NCBI RefSeq assembly: GCF_031846245.1
Contig: NZ_JAVRIC010000032.1
Coordinates: 1-36,497, forward strand
Length of the DNA: 36,497 bases
Source of the DNA: Banduia mediterranea
Lineage (GTDB): Bacteria > Pseudomonadota > Gammaproteobacteria > Nevskiales > Nevskiaceae
Direction: 5' to 3'
Part shown: piece by piece, positions 16,977-24,363 of the stretch
Position numbering within the stretch: the stretch's first letter is position 1
Layout of the letters: every line of letters starts with the position of its first letter
The notes under the pieces: generated by a model
Seen by the model: the letters and a program-made list of their open reading frames with translations, nothing else
What the model was told of the DNA's origin: nothing
Databases searched by the model: none
Program-made: the position numbers and the translations under genes

Positions 16977-17383
16977 GGTCGGGTCTTGTCGGTTCGGTCC
17001 GTTCGAGGGGATCGAAGCACCGTATACGAAGGCCGGGAATGTATCAGGCTCGGTTGATCAAAGCAGGCGTCAATTGTTCAGCAACGCGAGCCGGGCTTCC
17101 TCGCGCCCGCCGCTGGCGATGGCGCTCGTGCTCAGACGGCACGGGCACATGCAGCACCTCCAAGATCGTGGATTCACTGCATAGTCGTCTGGCGGGGCCG
17201 GCAATCGACAAGTCCGGGCGCAGGCGAGCGCAAATTCGCTCAAATGGCCACTTGGGTTTCGGCGCCACGACACAAAAAGTGAGAGGCTTCCATCGGAACG
17301 GAGTCGGCGGCGTATCGCCCGGCTTGGTCATTCGCATGCGGCGGTAGCATCATGGGGTGCTCATCAGCCTTACGGAATGGACC
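16977..17383. other. Intergenic region with no convincing gene
   Basis: This 407-base gap separates the ABC remnants from map. Open frames exist on both strands (the longest is minus 17044-17337) but none shows a recognisable domain, and their residue content looks random (many Arg and Pro). It should contain the map promoter and perhaps a decayed flank of the deleted ABC region. I could not place a confident promoter or an RNA gene. Confidence 0.5.
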
Positions 17384-18187
17384 ATGAGTGCCTTGCTGGC
17401 CGAAGACGCAATCACGATCAAGAGTGCCGATGACATTGTCGGCATGCGAGCGGCCGGGCAGGCTGCGGCATCGGTCTTGATGATGCTGGTCGAGCACGTC
17501 CGTCCCGGCATCAGCACCGGCGAACTCGATGAGATCGCACGTGACTACATTCAGGGGCCGCTGGGCTGCAAATCGGCCACCATCGGCTATACCGCCGGCG
17601 GTTCGCGGCCGCCGTATCCCGGCGCGATCTGCACGTCGGTGAACCATGTGGTCTGTCACGGCATACCCGGTAGCAAGCGCCTCAAGTCGGGTGACATCCT
17701 CAATATCGACGTCACCGTCATCAAGGACGGCTTTCATGGTGACACCAGCCGGATGTTCTTGATCGGCAAGCCCAGCGTGCTGGCCAAGCGTCTGGTCGAA
17801 GCCACGCATCGGGCGATGGTGCTGGGGATCGAGCAGGTGCGGCCGGGCGCCAGGCTCGGTGACATCGGCGCGGCGATCCAGACCTATGTCGAGGGCCTGG
17901 GCCTGTCAGTGGTGCGCGAGTACTGCGGCCACGGCATCGGGCGCGTGTTTCACGAAGAGCCGCAGGTGGTGCACTACGGAAAGCCGGGAACCGGTCTGGA
18001 ATTGGTGCCGGGCATGTGTTTCACGATCGAGCCGATGATCAACGCCGGCCGCGCCGCCGTGCGCGAACTGCCGGATCAGTGGACGGTGGTCACCAAGGAC
18101 CATTCGCTGTCGGCGCAATGGGAGCACACCATCGCGGTGACCGAGAGCGGCTACGAGGTGATGACGCTGCGCAACGGCGAAGTCTGA
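17384..18187 (+). CDS. map: Methionine aminopeptidase, type I
   Basis: A 267-residue MAP that removes the initiator methionine from nascent proteins in the cytoplasm. The five metal ligands are visible at Asp109, Asp120, His183, Glu216 and Glu247, with substrate-contact His92, a constant 12-residue offset from the E. coli enzyme. The start MSALLAED is chosen over a GTG nine codons upstream because of spacing to a GGA-containing stretch and family length. In many gammaproteobacteria map sits beside rpsB; here it stands alone, so it may be a second copy. It converges on hflC. Confidence 0.93.
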   Translation: MSALLAEDAITIKSADDIVGMRAAGQAAASVLMMLVEHVRPGISTGELDEIARDYIQGPLGCKSATIGYTAGGSRPPYPGAICTSVNHVVCHGIPGSKRLKSGDILNIDVTVIKDGFHGDTSRMFLIGKPSVLAKRLVEATHRAMVLGIEQVRPGARLGDIGAAIQTYVEGLGLSVVREYCGHGIGRVFHEEPQVVHYGKPGTGLELVPGMCFTIEPMINAGRAAVRELPDQWTVVTKDHSLSAQWEHTIAVTESGYEVMTLRNGEV

Positions 18188-18197
18188 AGCCTGCCCA

Positions 18198-18216
18198 CCC
18201 GGCACCCTGCGCCGGG
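18198..18216. terminator. GC-rich hairpin between convergent map and hflC
   Basis: CCCGGC (18198-18203) and GCCGGG (18211-18216) form a six-pair all-GC stem with a seven-base loop. It sits in the 47-base gap between two converging genes. Neither strand has the run of U that an intrinsic terminator needs, so it may only stabilise 3' ends or be chance in GC-rich DNA. Confidence 0.3.
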
Positions 18217-18234
18217 CGAACAGCTTCAGTCGAT

Positions 18235-19176
18235 TCAGCGTCCGCGCGTGGATTGCAGATAGCGGTAGAAATCCGAATCGGCGTCGAGCAGCAGGGTGGT
18301 GTTCTCGTCGATCGCCTTGTAGCTCGCCAGCGTCTCGAAGAAGGCATAGAACTCCGGATCCTCGCCGTACGATTCGCCGTAGATGCGCGTGGCTTCGGCG
18401 TCGGCCTTGCCGATGATTTCCTGCGCCTTGCGGTCGGCTTCGGACCGGATCCGGCGCAGCTTGCGGTCCATCTCGCCCAGAATCTCCTGACTGCGACCCT
18501 GGCCTTCGGAGCGGAAGCGTTCGGCGATGCTCTGGCGCTCCGCAATCATGCGGTTCTCCACCTGGGTGCGTACCGAGTCGATGTAGTTGATGCGCTTGAT
18601 GCGCACGTCCACCAGTTCGATGCCGAGATCGGGCATCTGCTGCGAGGCGGCGGCCAGCATTTCCGCTTCGAGCTTGGCACGACCCTTCTTCGGCTTCTTG
18701 AGGTCGGCCTGGTCGATCGAGACTTCTTCTTCGGGCAGCGCGTCGATATCCACCTGCCAGTCGGCGGATCGCACGATTTCCTCGAGGTCGGTTCCGGAGA
18801 CGATGTCGCGCACCACCGAATCGATGATGTCATCGAGACGCGTGCGCGCGCCGGTTTCATCACGCACCGAACGCAGAAACTGCAGCGCGTCGGTGATGCG
18901 CCAGCGGGCGGTGGTGTCGACCACCACGAACTCGCGACCCAGCGTGGGAATCTGGCTGACGTCGCCGTCCCAGGCCAGCAGGCGCTTGTCGAAGCGCCGC
19001 ACTTCCTGGATGAACGGCGTCTTCCAGTGAAGGCCGGGTTCGGTAATCACTTCACCAACCGGTTCGCCGAACTGCACCACGATGCCCTGCTCGGACTGAT
19101 CGATGACCGTGGCGGCATTGATACCGACGAATACGATCACCAGAAGTGCGACTGCCGCAATCAGGAGCTTGTTCAT
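18235..19176 (-). CDS. hflC: FtsH protease modulator HflC
   Basis: A 313-residue SPFH/band-7 protein anchored in the inner membrane by one N-terminal helix (about residues 4-22), with the rest periplasmic. With HflK it forms the large ring around FtsH that modulates degradation of membrane proteins. Visible features are EQGIVVQFGEPV, a long charged Glu/Arg-rich coiled coil containing RSEGQGRSQEIL and ADAEATRIYGESY, and the FFETLASYKA segment typical of HflC. Its ATG overlaps the hflK stop (ATGA). Length and order are normal. Confidence 0.95.
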   Translation of the reverse strand: MNKLLIAAVALLVIVFVGINAATVIDQSEQGIVVQFGEPVGEVITEPGLHWKTPFIQEVRRFDKRLLAWDGDVSQIPTLGREFVVVDTTARWRITDALQFLRSVRDETGARTRLDDIIDSVVRDIVSGTDLEEIVRSADWQVDIDALPEEEVSIDQADLKKPKKGRAKLEAEMLAAASQQMPDLGIELVDVRIKRINYIDSVRTQVENRMIAERQSIAERFRSEGQGRSQEILGEMDRKLRRIRSEADRKAQEIIGKADAEATRIYGESYGEDPEFYAFFETLASYKAIDENTTLLLDADSDFYRYLQSTRGR

Positions 19177-20261
19177 TGGCCATTCTCCTTCTTGTCGGCG
19201 GCTTTCGGAGCGTTCTGGTTTCCTAGGTTGAGCAGCGGCAAGGGCGCTGTCTGACCGTCGCGCATGACGTAGACCGCGCCGGCGCGCGGCAAGGCGTCCT
19301 TCAGGGTTTCCAGGTACAGGCGCGAGCGGGTGACTTCCGGCGCGCGGCGGTATTCGGCGAGCACCGCGTCGAAGCGCGAGGTCTCGCCCAGGGCGCGGTT
19401 GACGCGCTCACTGGCGTAGCCCTCGGCTTGCGAGACGATGCGCAGGGCTTCGCCTTCGGCGCGCGGGATTGACTGGTTCTGACGCTTGGTGGCTTCGTTG
19501 ATGGTGCGTTCGCGCTCCTGGCGTGCTTCGTTGACTTCGTTGAACGCCGGTTGCACGCGCTGCGGCGGCACCACGTCCTGAAGCTCCACGGTGATCACGT
19601 GAATGCCGTTGTCGTAGCGCATCATCGCGCTCTGGATTTCCTCGCGCGCCGCCGCCGAGATTTCCACGCGGCCCACGGTGAGCACGTCGCTGCCGATGCG
19701 GTTGCCGACCACGCGTCGCATCACGGACTCCGAGATGTCGTGGAGCGTGCGTTCCGGTTCGCGCATCGCGTAGAGATACTTGATCGGATCGGCGATGCGG
19801 TACTGCACGACCCACTCCACGTCGATCACGTTGAGATCGCCGGTGAGCATCAGCGATTCATCGGGCTGGCCCTGGCCGGTGTAGCGCGTGCGGCCGTCGC
19901 TGGCGCGCTGGCGCTGATCGGTGCGAAATCCGAACTCCTGCTTGAGCACGCGCTCGGTGGCGACGCGCTGCACCTGATCGATGCCGAACGGAATCTTGAA
20001 GTTGAGGCCGGGATCGGTGATGCCGATGACCTGGCCGAAGCGCTTGACCACGGCGCGTTCTTCGGGCTGTACGGTATAGAACGAGCTGAATCCGCCCCAG
20101 GCGATAATCAGCAGGATGAAGCCGAGTACCGCCGGCTTCATCATCTCGAATGGAGAGCCACCATCCGGGCCTCCAGCCGAGTTCCCACCGGATGGGCCCT
20201 GTTCCTGCCAGCCCTTGCCGGTCAGCACGCTTTCCAGCCAATTCTTTCGACGTCCCGCCAT
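19173..20261 (-). CDS. hflK: FtsH protease modulator HflK
   Basis: A 362-residue SPFH protein, partner of HflC. A glycine-rich cytoplasmic N-terminus (about residues 20-40) precedes one membrane helix (about 42-60), then the band-7 domain (YTVQPEERAVVKRFGQ) and a long coiled coil with SQAEGYASERVNRALGE. The start MAGRRKNW is chosen because GGGGGA stands eight bases before this ATG; an upstream in-frame TTG is unlikely. hflX, often found upstream, is missing here and replaced by an SDR gene. hflK and hflC are cotranslated. Confidence 0.95.
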   Translation of the reverse strand: MAGRRKNWLESVLTGKGWQEQGPSGGNSAGGPDGGSPFEMMKPAVLGFILLIIAWGGFSSFYTVQPEERAVVKRFGQVIGITDPGLNFKIPFGIDQVQRVATERVLKQEFGFRTDQRQRASDGRTRYTGQGQPDESLMLTGDLNVIDVEWVVQYRIADPIKYLYAMREPERTLHDISESVMRRVVGNRIGSDVLTVGRVEISAAAREEIQSAMMRYDNGIHVITVELQDVVPPQRVQPAFNEVNEARQERERTINEATKRQNQSIPRAEGEALRIVSQAEGYASERVNRALGETSRFDAVLAEYRRAPEVTRSRLYLETLKDALPRAGAVYVMRDGQTAPLPLLNLGNQNAPKAADKKENGQ

Positions 20262-20296
20262 GGCGGATTCCCCCGGTTTCAATAGTGTGTGGACGG

Positions 20297-20333
20297 CAAG
20301 CCATCAGGCTTGGACCACGAGCCGACGCGGCTC
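20297..20333. other. Two tandem perfect hairpins upstream of hflK
   Basis: CAAGCC/GGCTTG with a four-base loop (20297-20312) is followed by GAGCCG/CGGCTC with a three-base loop (20319-20333). They lie 36-72 bases before the hflK ATG, in its probable leader, and just downstream of the SDR gene on the same strand. No U-tract follows on either strand. They could separate the two transcripts or act in the leader; no known riboswitch is recognised. Confidence 0.35.
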
Positions 20334-20493
20334 AAAGCAGCGGCGCACGGTATACCTTGTGGGATGGAGCCTCAAGCCCGCGGCTTCGCCGGTCAAGGGC
20401 CGGGACGTGCCGGCAGCTCGCCGCGAAAGACGAAACAGACCGCGCCCAGAACGCAATTCGGTCCCGCAGCAGCGCCGCAGCTCAAGCCTGATC

Positions 20494-21213
20494 TCAATCG
20501 GCGGTGGCGGTGCCACGCAAGCGTGCGATCAGCGCCGCAAGCCGCTCCTCCGGCGGCGGCGTTTCGGCATCCAGTTCGCCGGGATACCCGAGTCGGCGCA
20601 GAGCAGTGCGCATCGGGCCCGGATCGAACAGCTCGATTCGGACCTTGCGCTGCTCGACCGACCAGGTGCGTGCCATGCCCTCCAGCGCGGACTTGGTGAC
20701 GCCGTAGGTGCCCTGGAAGGCCTTGGCCTCGTGCCCCGCCGCGCAGGTGACGAACATCACCATCGAATTTTCCGTCGCCTCCAGCAGGCCGAAGCAGGCA
20801 CGGCTCAGCCCCCAGGGCGCGATAAGGTTCACCTGCAGCGGCTCGATCCAGTCGAAGGGCTGCAATTCGGACAGGAGCTGGAAGTTCTTGAAGTGGGCGG
20901 CACAGTGGACGATACCGTGCAGTTTTCCGTTGAATTCGGATTCGATCTGCGCGCGTAGCTGATCGAATTCCTTGGCGCCGGCCTTGGCCAGATCCAGCGC
21001 AACGATTGCGGGCTGGGCATGGCCGGCGGCCACGATCTCGTCGTACAGCGTCTCCAGCGTGGCGGACTGCCGTCCCAGCAGGATGACGCTGGCGCCCAGT
21101 TCGGCGAGCCGGCGCGACAGGGCCCGACCCAGGCCGCTGCCGGCACCGGTGATCATGAATGTCTGCCTGGAGAAGACGGCGCTGCCGTCTTCGGGGGCGG
21201 AAGCTGTGTTCAT
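20494..21213 (-). CDS. YciK-type short-chain dehydrogenase/reductase
   Basis: A 239-residue Rossmann-fold SDR. The cofactor loop reads TGAGSGLG and a discriminator-type GRQ follows the second strand. The NNAG element is altered to HCAA. The catalytic Tyr and Lys are present (TYGVTK), but the position 13 residues before the Tyr, normally Ser, is Cys with Thr beside it. The C-terminus (FDPGPMRTALRRLGYPGE) matches the YciK group, whose substrate is poorly known. In Pseudomonas aeruginosa the homologue neighbours mupP and ubiG; here a GGDEF-EAL gene lies between. The start at MNTASAPEDG is the first that excludes non-homologous upstream sequence. Confidence 0.87.
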   Translation of the reverse strand: MNTASAPEDGSAVFSRQTFMITGAGSGLGRALSRRLAELGASVILLGRQSATLETLYDEIVAAGHAQPAIVALDLAKAGAKEFDQLRAQIESEFNGKLHGIVHCAAHFKNFQLLSELQPFDWIEPLQVNLIAPWGLSRACFGLLEATENSMVMFVTCAAGHEAKAFQGTYGVTKSALEGMARTWSVEQRKVRIELFDPGPMRTALRRLGYPGELDAETPPPEERLAALIARLRGTATAD

Positions 21214-21296
21214 CGCATGCACATGATGAAGGGCGCCCCGAGAGCGCGGGGGCGCAAAGGTATCAGGAAGTATCCGGACCTGCTCGGGCGGTGAAC

Positions 21297-22913
21297 TCAG
21301 GCGGCGAGCAGGCGTGCGACCTCGATTGCCGGCGAGGCCTCTGCGATGTAGTCGCCATCGGCCCAGTCGCAGCCGAGTTCGCGCACCAGTTCCAGCTGCG
21401 CCTCGTTTTCGAGCCCGCTGGCGACGCTCGCGAGGCCGAGCTTGCGCGCCAGATCCACGTGTGCCGACAGTACCGTGCGTGCCGCGGGTTGCGTGACCGC
21501 CGCATGGAGCAGCCGCGGGCACAGCGCTACCTGACTGATTGCGTAGTACAGCGGTGTGCTGGCCGAGGTGCCGGTGGCGCCGAAGCCGACGAGGCAGATT
21601 TCGATGCCTTCGTTTCGCAGCACCTGCAGTTGCCGGTGCGCGTGTTCGTGGTGGCGAATCAAGGAAACCTCACTCAACTCCAGCGCCAGTGACTGGGCGC
21701 TGACGTCGTGCGCGGCCAGCAGGCGCAATACCGACGGCGCCAGATCGTTCAGGGCCAGGGCGTTGTCGCCAAGGCGTACCGCGACCTGTGGACGCCCTTC
21801 GGGGCGTGCCCAGGCGATACTGCGTGACAGGGCCTGCGACAGCTGCCAGAGCGTGAGCCCGTAGATCAGGCTGAGACGGTCGGGAAGGTCGAGGAATTCG
21901 GTTTCCTCGAGTCGTTGGCGACGCGGATGCGGCCACACCGGCGCAAGGCGCAGGCGTGTCGGCAGTTTGGGTGAGAGCGGGCGTTGCAGGCGATATTCAT
22001 CGGTCAGTCCTTCGTGTGCGAGTGCGCCATGCAGTTCCGCGGCCAGACGCGGTCGTTCGGCGTATTCGGATTCGAAGCGTGGGGCGTAGACCAATGTGTC
22101 GCGACCGAGCGTGGCGGCGGCGAATTTGGCGGTTTCGGCACGACGCAACAGGGCCGTGGCCTCGGCGCCATGTCCGGACACGATGGCGATGCCGATATGG
22201 GTGCGGATCGATACGGCACCGACCGGCAGCGACACCGGCGTGTCCAGCGCCAGCTGGATGCGGCCGGCGAGGCGCATCGGGTCTTCGCCGTCACCGGTCT
22301 TGCGCATCAGCACGGCGAAGTCGCTGCTGTCGTACTGTGTGAGCAGATCGGATTCGCGCATCACCGACTGCACCCGCGAGATCATGTGGCGCAGCAACTC
22401 TTCGGCGGTGGCTTCGCCGCCGGTGTAGCGCAAGTCCATGTACTGCGGGCAGTCGAAGACCAGCAGCGCGCCATTGCTGTCGTGGCCGCCGACTTCGCGC
22501 AGCGCGGCGATCAGCGACTGACGGTTCGGTAGACCGAGCTGGGGGCCGGCGACCTGCTGACGTGTCAGCTGGAATTCCAGGGCATGGGCACGTTCACGCA
22601 GATCGCGGGTTTCGTCGAGCACCATCGCGCCAGCCTGATACGACAGCAGCGTGCCGACGTACTGGCCCCACAGCAGGAACAGGAACGGCATGCCGTCGAG
22701 CAGCCACAGCGCGGGATTGCTGGTCTGCGCCTCACTCATCGCCGCCAGTGAGATCCCGCCCGACTGGAACAGGGTGGACAACAGCGTGCCCAGCAGCAGC
22801 GCCGCCAGGGCGATGCCCAGCCCGATCCAGGCATAGCGATTGGTGCGCGAGCGCAGCAGTCTGGCGATGCTGTCCAGATTCCTCGGCGCTAGGGGCGGCT
22901 GGGCCTTGTTCAT
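21297..22913 (-). CDS. Degenerate GGDEF-EAL membrane signalling protein
   Basis: A 538-residue protein with two membrane helices (about 28-48 and 68-92), a short coiled coil, a GGDEF-like domain (about 125-290) and an EAL-like domain (about 300-538). The GGDEF signature is replaced by YDSSDF (194-199). In the EAL domain the metal-binding DDFGTG equivalent reads GFGATG and the KIDRSFV equivalent lacks both Lys and Asp. Neither cyclase nor phosphodiesterase activity is expected; a c-di-GMP sensing or scaffold role is an inference. A strong ribosome-binding site GAGGAG (complement of 21 bases upstream region, 22921-22926) precedes the ATG. It interrupts an otherwise conserved SDR-mupP order. Confidence 0.85.
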   Translation of the reverse strand: MNKAQPPLAPRNLDSIARLLRSRTNRYAWIGLGIALAALLLGTLLSTLFQSGGISLAAMSEAQTSNPALWLLDGMPFLFLLWGQYVGTLLSYQAGAMVLDETRDLRERAHALEFQLTRQQVAGPQLGLPNRQSLIAALREVGGHDSNGALLVFDCPQYMDLRYTGGEATAEELLRHMISRVQSVMRESDLLTQYDSSDFAVLMRKTGDGEDPMRLAGRIQLALDTPVSLPVGAVSIRTHIGIAIVSGHGAEATALLRRAETAKFAAATLGRDTLVYAPRFESEYAERPRLAAELHGALAHEGLTDEYRLQRPLSPKLPTRLRLAPVWPHPRRQRLEETEFLDLPDRLSLIYGLTLWQLSQALSRSIAWARPEGRPQVAVRLGDNALALNDLAPSVLRLLAAHDVSAQSLALELSEVSLIRHHEHAHRQLQVLRNEGIEICLVGFGATGTSASTPLYYAISQVALCPRLLHAAVTQPAARTVLSAHVDLARKLGLASVASGLENEAQLELVRELGCDWADGDYIAEASPAIEVARLLAA

Positions 22914-22929
22914 GGTGATGCTCCTCGAT

Positions 22930-22948
22930 GCCCGTCGGTGCGACGGGC
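22930..22948 (-). other. Hairpin between mupP/gph and the GGDEF-EAL gene
   Basis: GCCCGTC and GACGGGC form a perfect seven-pair stem with a five-base loop, located in the 62-base gap between the two same-strand genes and only a few bases before the ribosome-binding site of the downstream gene. No U-tract follows, so it is not a classic terminator; it could tune read-through or translation, or stabilise the upstream mRNA end. Confidence 0.35.
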
Positions 22949-22975
22949 GATCAGCATTCGGCCCGCTGGAACGCT

Positions 22976-23662
22976 TCAGACAGGCGCGGCAAACGTGTCA
23001 GGATTTTCCTCAAGCCACGCCATCAATTGCGCGGGCGACGCTGCCGTTCCGTCGGCTCCCCAGCTGTACGGATCTTCCTCCGCCTCATGATAGCCCCACA
23101 AAGCGGCAATTACAGGCATTTTGCAGGATTGCGCGGCCTCGATATCGCGACGGTCGTCGCCGACATAGAGGCAATCTGCCGGCTCGCGCCCGATCTGGCG
23201 GCAAGCCATCAGCAACGGGTCCGGCGCCGGCTTGGGTTTCGCGGCGCTGTCTCCGCCGACCAGGCAGGCTGCACGGTCCGCGAGACCCAAGGCCCGCATC
23301 AGCGGTTCGGCCAGGTCAGTCGGCTTGTTGGTGACCACGCCCCAGCAGCGGCCGTGGGTCTCGAAGGCCGACAGCAGCGGTTCGAAGCCTGCGAACAGTT
23401 GTGATTGCAGGCTGATGTCCTCGCGGTAGTAGTCCAGAAACCGTTGCCGCAGTTCCGCGTAGCGCGCATCGTCGGTCTGCAGGCCCAGCGCCTTGCGCAG
23501 CAGGCCGCGTGCCCCCTGGGACGCATAGGGGCGCAGCTCGTCCAACGGCAGCGGCGCCAGCCCTTCGTCCCGGCGGATGCGATTGGCGGCGCCGCCAAGA
23601 TCGGGCGCGGTATCGACGAGGGTGCCGTCCAGATCGAATAGCAGTGCGGACGGTCCGCTCAT
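22976..23662 (-). CDS. mupP: HAD phosphatase, MupP (MurNAc-6-phosphate phosphatase) or Gph type
   Basis: A 228-residue haloacid-dehalogenase-fold phosphatase with nucleophile motif FDLDGTLVD (Asp10, Asp12), motif II VVTNKP, a Lys in KPKPAPDPL and motif IV VGDDRRD. By sequence it resembles phosphoglycolate phosphatase. Gene order (SDR, this gene, ubiG, MTA deaminase, mtnA) equals that around mupP in Pseudomonas, where the enzyme dephosphorylates N-acetylmuramic acid 6-phosphate in peptidoglycan recycling. The MupP name rests on that synteny and a Gph role cannot be excluded. The ATG overlaps the ubiG stop (ATGA). Confidence 0.82.
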   Translation of the reverse strand: MSGPSALLFDLDGTLVDTAPDLGGAANRIRRDEGLAPLPLDELRPYASQGARGLLRKALGLQTDDARYAELRQRFLDYYREDISLQSQLFAGFEPLLSAFETHGRCWGVVTNKPTDLAEPLMRALGLADRAACLVGGDSAAKPKPAPDPLLMACRQIGREPADCLYVGDDRRDIEAAQSCKMPVIAALWGYHEAEEDPYSWGADGTAASPAQLMAWLEENPDTFAAPV

Positions 23663-24363
23663 GCCGGTTTGCGTACGTGCATGAAATAGTTCACGTCCAC
23701 GTCGTCCGACAGACTCGCGGCCTTGAGCAGCGGGTTGTAGCGCAGTCCGCGCAGCGCAATCACCTCCAGGCCGGCGCCGCGCGCGCCGCGCGCCAGTTCC
23801 GAGGGCTTGATCAGCTTGGCGTAGTCGTGGGTGCCACGCGGTACCAGATTGAGCACCCATTCGGCGCCGACGATCGCCAGCGCGAAGGCCTTGGCGTTAC
23901 GGTTGATGGTCGACAGGATCAGTTCGCCGCCGGGCTTGAGCAGCCGCGCACAGGCGGCGATCACCGATTCCGGGTCCGGCACGTGTTCGAGCATTTCCAG
24001 GCAGGTGACGGCGTCGTACTGTCCGGCCTGCTGATCGGCCAGCGCCTCGACGCTGATCTGCTGATAGTCCACGGCGATGCCGGCGGCGGCCGCGTGTTCG
24101 CGCGCCACGTCCAGGGCATCGCCGGCCAGATCGATCCCGGTGACCTCGGCGCCAAGCGCGGCCAGACCTTCGGCGACCAGTCCGCCGCCGCAGCCGACAT
24201 CCGCGATGCGCTTGCCCTGGCAGCCGTCCAGGCACTGATCGATGTAGCGCAGCCGCAACGGATTGATGTGATGCAGCGTCGCCATCTCGCCCTGCGGGTC
24301 CCACCAGCGCGCGGCGAGCGCAGAGAAATGCGAAATCTCGCGCGGGTCCACGTTCACGTTCAT
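23659..24363 (-). CDS. ubiG: Ubiquinone O-methyltransferase UbiG
   Basis: A 234-residue class I SAM methyltransferase that performs both O-methylation steps of ubiquinone synthesis (EC 2.1.1.222 and 2.1.1.64). The N-terminus shows the UbiG hallmark FSALAARWWDPQGE. SAM motif I is ADVGCGGGL, followed by the acidic loop GIDLAG; LEMLEHVPDP and LKPGGELILST are the post-motifs. The C-terminal ANYFMHVRK-like end (VNYFMHVRKPA) is typical. The start at 24363 overlaps the mtaD stop (ATGA), so mtaD, ubiG and mupP form one translationally chained unit. Confidence 0.95.
   Translation of the reverse strand: MNVNVDPREISHFSALAARWWDPQGEMATLHHINPLRLRYIDQCLDGCQGKRIADVGCGGGLVAEGLAALGAEVTGIDLAGDALDVAREHAAAAGIAVDYQQISVEALADQQAGQYDAVTCLEMLEHVPDPESVIAACARLLKPGGELILSTINRNAKAFALAIVGAEWVLNLVPRGTHDYAKLIKPSELARGARGAGLEVIALRGLRYNPLLKAASLSDDVDVNYFMHVRKPA

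Noticed and set aside
17044-17337. Minus-strand 97-codon frame as a possible small gene
   Set aside because: No family resemblance, no ribosome-binding site, Arg/Pro-rich random-like content; left as intergenic.
22976-23662. Firm assignment as phosphoglycolate phosphatase (Gph)
   Set aside because: The neighbourhood matches mupP in Pseudomonas more specifically; Gph is kept only as an alternative.
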